In this document: piece by piece, positions 58,144-64,000 of the stretch
How positions within the stretch are numbered: the first letter of the stretch is position 1
How the letters are laid out: each line of letters begins with the position of its first letter
Assembly (NCBI GenBank): GCA_949987705.1
Contig: OX465283.1
Coordinates: 156,255,850 to 156,319,849 of the forward strand
Direction: 5' to 3'
DNA length: 64,000 bases
Source: Thereva unica
Lineage: Eukaryota > Arthropoda > Insecta > Diptera > Therevidae
Notes under the pieces: generated by a model
Database searches by the model: none
The model's input: only the letters and a program-made list of their open reading frames with translations
What the model was told of the DNA's origin: nothing
Made by a program: the position numbers and the translations under genes

Positions 58144-59666
58144 TTATAGCTGAATAATGTTCTGAATCCAATCAACGTACGGCACAACATTTGTATAAAC
58201 AGCTGGATGCCCAGCTAAGCCGCACTCGGTAAATCCATAGCTAACAATACCATAGGTAACCCATCTAGAATTTTTCCGATCAAAATACATTAGAGGTCCG
58301 CCACTGTCTCCGGCACAGGTGTCTTTAGCCTTTTCACCTCCAGCACATATTTGTGTTGGTGCCAATTTAAAGCCATATGGCTCAAGTATTTTGGTGCAAT
58401 TCTCACGTAATATAATTGGTACTCGTAGCTTTAGCTTGATCGGACTGCGTATGTTATCGAAATATTTATTAACTACAAAAAAAACAAAAAAAAAACTTGC
58501 TGAAAAAATTTGTTTAAAAAATAAAACAAAAAATAAAAATAAATAAATATAAACTAACAAAGATCCGTTCTTCCCCATCCAGCAACAGAAAATTGACGAC
58601 CAGATACAAATGGATCCTCCTCGTCCTTTGGATCTGGTAGACAAATTGGCATAATAAAATGCGTCATTTGTACAGTATTTCGTAATCGTATCAGGGCTAT
58701 ATCATTTGGCTTATTACTAGAATATTCATCGTAATCAGGATGAACAATAACCTTATCAATAGCCACATCAATAGCTGCATCAGCACAATTCAAGAAGTTA
58801 CTTTCTTCAATGCAATCCGGTTGAGTTTTCGTATTAAATTCACCCAAACGAATGAATTTCCTAAATATATAAAATATAAATAAATAAAATTAATTCGCAA
58901 ACATTTTTTGCTAAAATATAAAAACAGGCAAACATACGACGTACAATCCTTTCTTTTCCCTAACGATCGGTCCACGAACACAATGGGCAGCTGTAAGGAC
59001 ATAGCGCTTATTTAAAAGTACCGCACTGCAACCGAACTCATCTAAAATGATCACACACACACACGATCAGAAAAATAATTCACAATATTTACAAAAAATT
59101 ACAAAAAAACACTAACTTGAATTATACATAATCAATGCCATCCATGGAAATTCATCCAATTCAGCAATTTCCCCACCATAGATCCTATTAGTGATCTGTT
59201 TTCCGCACTCATTGATCAATCCAGAAGCATCCTGCACCTTTTGTATCCTTCTCTTATGCTTCTTTTGCTTCCATTTTCTAGTGTAATTCACAAATGGCAC
59301 CACTTTCAGTCCAGTAAAATCAATTTCCGGATTAATATAGTCCGAACAGTCTATTGGACAGCAAACTTCAGCATCACCATCATCACTACTTACAGGACAC
59401 TGGATATGCCTCAAGAAACTGATCTTTTCTGGCGTTACGTTCAAAAAATTTCGCACTTTTCTATATGCACTGCATTTGCTGATCATAACACAAATGCCCT
59501 TAACATTTTGATTTGGTATTATGCAGGTAGTTACGGTCTTCAGGTGAGTAGAGCAGGTATTGTTGTCGATCAATTGTCGATCGTTTTCACTGTTTACCGC
59601 GGACGCGTGCAAGACGACGACCACGTACAAGACGACGACGACGAAAGCTTTCGAGCAATGACTCAT
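58144..59666 (-). CDS. CLIP-domain serine protease, gene 4 (complete, four exons)
   Basis: Minus-strand exons 59666-59117, 59041-58945, 58860-58559 and 58472-58144 (TAA) join in frame (phases 1,2,1) into 425 residues. The signal peptide is Val-rich (FVVVVLYVVVVLHASA). The CLIP domain (TTCIIPNQNVKGIC ... AEVCC) and a basic linker (KWKQKKHKRR) are in the same exon. Activation is at TNR|IYGG, after Arg rather than Lys. The protease domain has LTAAHC, PNDIALIRL and KDTCAGDSGGP, so the triad and trypsin-type Asp are intact. Sequence is clearly divergent from genes 1-3, but the three protease introns are at homologous sites. An easter/MP1/SPE-like cascade protease is plausible from the architecture; the ortholog is not assigned. 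Confidence 0.94.
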
Positions 59667-59869
59667 TTGAGAGAGACAGTCAGTCGTCTTCGAGCGGTAC
59701 TTTCGATCAAATGCCGTTGAAAAAATTTTTGACTATGGGTTGTATACCAGCCCACTGCATTTGTGACATGACAGCGCGATCGATGATTAGGTAATATCCA
59801 ACAGTGACTTGTGAAATTTTTAATAGATTTAAATTTTTTTTTTTTTGGATTGAACTCGTTTAACGGTGG
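59667..59869 (-). promoter_or_regulatory. Upstream region of gene 4
   Basis: Only ~200 bp separate the gene 4 start from the RTE-like LINE on the opposite strand, so the core promoter should be here. No TATA box or initiator was fixed. Confidence 0.3.
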
Positions 59870-61913
59870 CCACTGGTAACTATTCTATGAGAGAGAATAG
59901 GCTAATATGATCGGGCTAGTCCCTTCCAAGTAAGGTTGGCGTAAGGCTACTAACCTCACCCGTAAAAAACAATTATTACGGAACGAGCAACATGCCTCGG
60001 ATACTGGAATTAACGACGACGACCACGGCAACGAAAAAGGCAAAACGATATACGCGAATTTTCTCATGGAATGTTCGAACTCTGTACAGAACTCGAGCTA
60101 CACAACGTCTGGCCGATACCCTGTCAAAGTATAAAGCTGACATTACCACCATTCAGGAGATGAGATGGACAGGGTATGGTGTTTTGCAAAAACCTGAGTA
60201 TGACGTATATTACAGCTGTCATACAAAACACCATGTTCTCGGAGTAGGTTTTATGGTCAGCAAAAGAATGAAGCCTACCATTATTGTGGCTTTAGAGCAA
60301 TAAACGAAAGGCTATGCACCCTTCGTGTGCGAGGTAAATTTAAGAACATCAGCCTCTTAAACGTTCACGTTCACCTACAGAAGAGTCCCCGGATGATGAT
60401 AAAGAAGAATTCTTCGAATTAGTTCAACGGGAACTTAATGCCTTACCCAGGTATGATGTAAAAATCATACTGGGAGATCTGAACGCCAAAGCAGGCTGGG
60501 AGCCCATATACTGGCAATATGTCGGCAACCACAGAGCTTGCATGAAAACACTAATGACAATGGACAGCGAGTTGTAGAGATGCAGTAAGTAAGAACTTGG
60601 TAAGTAATCGATTTGCGCGTAAAGATATCCATAAAACCACCTGGGTATCACCTGATGGAGCCACACGCAACCAAATAGATCATGTGTTGATAGACCGCCG
60701 CCACCTTTCGGGTCTGATGACGGTACGAACGTACCGAGGTGCCAACTTCGACTCGGATCATTATCTTGTTGGTATGGTGCTCCAAAAGCTTTGTATCCGC
60801 TGATCAGGCTCGAATCAACACAGCTGCACTACGAAATGAAATTGCCAGAAACAGCTACGGTCATGCATTAGAACTCGCCCTAAGTCCTGGGGATGAAATG
60901 CCGGGCGTCGACGAGAACTGGACCCGCTTTAAAAATACTGTCATTAGTACTGCTGATTCCATCTTAGGCAGAAGTCGTAGAGATCGGAACGACTGGTCCG
61001 ATAATGAATGCAAGCTGGCAACTGAATGTAAGATAGCTGCGTACCGAGCCATGCAGCAGTCTCAGAGAACACGGGCACGCGAAGAGAACTATAAAGAGCT
61101 CAGAAAATAAGAAAAGAGAATTCACAGACGAAAAAAGGAAGCCTGGGAAAAAAATAAATCTCGTCTGTGAGCTAGAACAGTACAGAGAAGGACGGGCGCC
61201 CAGGCACGGGAGTTCTACCAAAAAGTCCGCAGTATGACGCAATACACACCACGTTGCACATACTGCAAGGACAAAGAAGAAGGGAATCTGATCACCGATC
61301 CTAAAGGCGTCTTGGAGCGATGGGAAGAGCACTTTCATGAATTGCTAAATGGCGAGCTAACTGAGGATTGGGAGGCTCCACCAATATCTGATGACAATGC
61401 TATGCTGCCGCCACCAAGCATAGAATAAGTTAGCAGAGCCATCTGCCGGCTTAAAAACAACAAGGCCTCGGGTGCAGACGGCATCGCAGCGGAGCTGGTT
61501 AAATATAGAGGGCCTACCTTACACCAAGCGATTCATGAATATTAATTGTGCAAGTATGGTAGCAGGAAGTGATGCCAGAAGACTGGAGAAAAGGCCTCCT
61601 CTGCCCGGTACACAAAAAAGGAGATATCACAGCGTGCACTAATTATCGCGGTATAACGTTGTTGAGTACCGTGAATAAGATATTCTCCGCTATCCTACAG
61701 AACAGGATGGCCCCATACGCCAGAAACCATGACCTATGGGGGGCGACAGCGAGGGAGGCCCAACCTTCGCTGGAAGGGCGGCGTGGACCAGGACGCCCAG
61801 AGCTTAGAGATGCCTGGTTGACATCGGCTCAGAATCGGGACCGGTGGAGAGAACAGTTGCGAGAGGCCAGGGCCGGATCCCGGTTGTAGAGCCGTTAAAG
61901 AAGAAGAAGAAGT
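59870..61913 (+). mobile_element. RTE-like LINE, internally deleted
   Basis: A 5' leader (about 59870-59990) precedes ATG 59992. Then comes the endonuclease start: RIFSWNVRTLYRTRATQRLA and IQEMRWTGYG, with a stop at 60301. Later pieces are ILGDLNAK, TTWVSPDGATRNQIDHVLID and the linker NDWSDNECKLATECKIAAYR. The RT start follows (PEDWRKGLLCPVHKKGDITA, NYRGITLLSTVNKIFSAIL). At ~61735 the RT is joined directly to the extreme C-terminus (GRRGPGRPELRDAWLTSAQN), so most of the RT palm, including the catalytic box, is deleted. It ends in a GAAGAA run at ~61899-61913. Confidence 0.9.
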
Positions 61914-64000
61914 GTCACCCGCTCGAACTAAAGGCCAGGATAAACGCCACTGAAAGGGATGGTGAGTTTAGTCAGTAAGAATCTGACACTACCGTCTGAG
62001 TGCAGGTCCTCAGCGGTGTTTCCTGTTATGCGTTATGCAAGCCCTCGACCGCCTGATCGCCTGATGCAAGACTCTTACCATACCTCGACAAAAAAATTAC
62101 ATTATCCAGTTAAAAAGATGACAGAAGATAATAACTTAGTCATTTCGTACACTAAGTTATCCACAAAACCACAGGTGTATATCCTAAAGTAATCACGTAT
62201 TGAAAGATCGGTGTAATGTTCGTACCCAGACACCATCTGCTAATCAGATCAATGTTTTCTTGTTAAAGACTAATAAACTAAAATTTCTTTCACATATTTC
62301 CCATCCTTTAAAAATTTAAATTGAAAATAATTGATCCTATAAGTATGCAAAATTAAAAAATATAAATAAGGAATTTAAAAAAAATAACCCTAAAAGTATG
62401 CAGAAAAAGTAACCGGTCCACAAAGACGTTACGTCGTTCATGGATAACATAGCGCCTAAATATATTTACTATCGGATCGGGGTTATTCGGTGTCGATTAG
62501 AATATTTTTTTTTAATTCTGATGATAACAAGTTATCATTTCAGTTTTTGGGGGATATCATCTTATCATCACGTCGAGCTACAATAGTCTCAGAGTGGTAG
62601 CCTTCAGTAGTGACGAGGTTGAATGAAAGTATTTTGCAAGCAGCATTTGATTCCCGGTCTGAGCTAACATAATGACCAGTCCTTTAGTATGAGCTGTTGA
62701 ACAATGGTGAACAACTTGGTCCAGCAGGTGAAGACTAGTGTTTTATCACGGCTATCTTCATTGCGAGAGAAAATGAGGACTTACAACTCTTATGTCTGCT
62801 CTCTCTTTATATAAGCAACTAACAAAACGACTGATACCAGCCTAAACTCTCGCTAAATCCTGCAGTGAAGCAAGTGCAAAGAGCTCTGCCCAGTCCTCCG
62901 ATTGAAGGATACTGGGGCTGTCTCGAAAAGACTATCCCTCTTCTCCGCCACAGTTCAACTAAATCAAATCCCAACCTCAAAACACAATTTTATTAATTTC
63001 ACAATTTAAATTCCACATGCACCTAGCAATATCTATTTTATAAAACCATAACAAAAGTTCACAATCCTCACTTGCGAAGCGCCTTCAAGGATGCTTAGGC
63101 GATTGGATTACGCCTTCGCAGCCAATTTATCTTCTTAATACGAGCTTTATGTATAATTTAGAAGCAAATCAGTCGCCATTAAGATTATTTATTGGCGGTA
63201 CACAAAACACAAAAAATAATACCGCCAGAGTCTATGACCCCCCCCCCCACGGCAGTAAGCCGTCGTCAGTAGCAATAAATATGGAAATTAGAGGCGACAT
63301 TCTCTCTGTGCAAAAGTAGAAGGCCGCACGGAGTACCTCCTGCGACGAGGCATGCCTCGTAGTAGTACAAAAAAAGTAAGCAGTTCATTGCAGGTGAAAT
63401 TCCGGTGAGATTTTCAGATTACTTAATATAAAAATATCTCGAGATTTTTGTGTGCCATCTCTCCTCCAAATCGTGAATATATCAAAAAATGCAAAAAATG
63501 CAGGTTCGACGTCGCTCTGCATGGATCAGAACTAGACAAAGGCGCTTTCGATGGAATTGAATCTTGTCCGATATGAAAAAATTCCAAGCAAAGTGTTTTA
63601 TTGTGTCATGCTGGGTTATAACGAAATTCCCCAGATTCCTACCTGACCTTCCAATAATAAGATGCCACCGGGGGCCAACCGGGGGACACAAATGGGGTGC
63701 TGCACTCTGCTTTTGTTAACAAAAGTGCTAAGGTCCCCCAGATGTCAGAGACGAATGACACAATGGATATGTTACTATGCATTTGGGGTGGACAAGGTCT
63801 TGGTATTATGCTAGCTAGCATCAACCCTACGTCATTATTCTATCATCATCTAAAAATTTTACAACCTACCCTCCCCTTCTCAACCCGTTTTATGAAAATT
63901 GCTTTAAGTTTATTACAGAAAATCCTTGCCATGAACTTGTTGAGTGAGTAACCCAGTATCACAAGGGGTAGAGTCAGTCTGTGATATTTTTAGTGTGGTG
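61914..64000. other. 2.1 kb without a recognisable gene
   Basis: AT-rich. A C-run is at ~63239. Short open frames on both strands near 63480-63951 lack motifs. Nothing else can be supported. Confidence 0.45.

Noticed and set aside
59600..59645. Microsatellite (GAC)n as a separate feature
   Set aside because: It is the Val-rich signal-peptide coding part of gene 4 read on the other strand.
1..64000. Bacterial or viral insertion
   Set aside because: No capsid, integrase with LTRs, phage, rRNA or operon-like block was seen; all foreign-looking coding pieces are insect-type transposable elements.

Overview
Eukaryotic nuclear DNA, almost certainly from an insect and probably a fly (Diptera). The species cannot be fixed from sequence alone; a brachyceran with a large, repeat-rich genome is a tentative guess. 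Evidence is AT-rich DNA, spliced genes with GT..AG introns, four secreted CLIP-domain serine proteases, and a typical insect mixture of Tc1/mariner, LINE, hAT-like, SINE and Helitron repeats. No bacterial operon, CRISPR array, rRNA or viral gene was seen.

Host genes: four CLIP-domain, trypsin-like (S1) protease zymogens. Genes 1-3 (plus 1554-4386, its first exon lying before the window; minus 6118-11046; plus 15745-17198) are close paralogs. They share intron phases 1,1,2,1, an identical 109-nt third exon, the start of the CLIP domain and the K|IY(N/S)G activation site. Gene 4 (minus 58144-59666) is a more distant relative. It has the three protease-domain introns at homologous places (phases 1,2,1) but its signal peptide and CLIP domain lie in one exon. 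Such proteins are secreted zymogens of extracellular cascades (Toll activation, melanization). Which cascade applies here is not visible.

Layout: 1-1518 is a broken Tc1 transposon in intron 1 of gene 1. 1554-11046 holds genes 1 and 2, convergent, with LINE debris between them, and the 3.57-kb intron 1 of gene 2 carries a MITE and a LINE. 12.4-14.7 kb is a decayed LINE in the divergent spacer between genes 2 and 3. 17.2-58.1 kb is about 41 kb without a recognisable host gene. It contains R1-like, RNase-H-bearing, Jockey/CR1-like and RTE-like LINE pieces, a hAT-like MITE family, fold-back elements, tRNA-derived SINE heads and a 2.3-kb non-autonomous Helitron (30686-32970) with a three-copy 496-bp higher-order repeat. 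54.2-57.8 kb is a nest: a TIR element split by an RTE-like LINE that is itself split by a 248-bp MITE. 58.1-59.7 kb is gene 4, 59.9-61.9 kb a second RTE-like LINE, and 61.9-64 kb shows nothing recognisable.

The clearest results are the rebuilt four-gene protease family (including a distant signal-peptide exon for gene 2), the Helitron with a chimeric higher-order repeat, and several datable nested insertions. No wholly new biological system was found that the sequence would support. Exon coordinates were worked out by hand from splice signals and paralogy. Transposon clade names come from motif recognition and are approximate.
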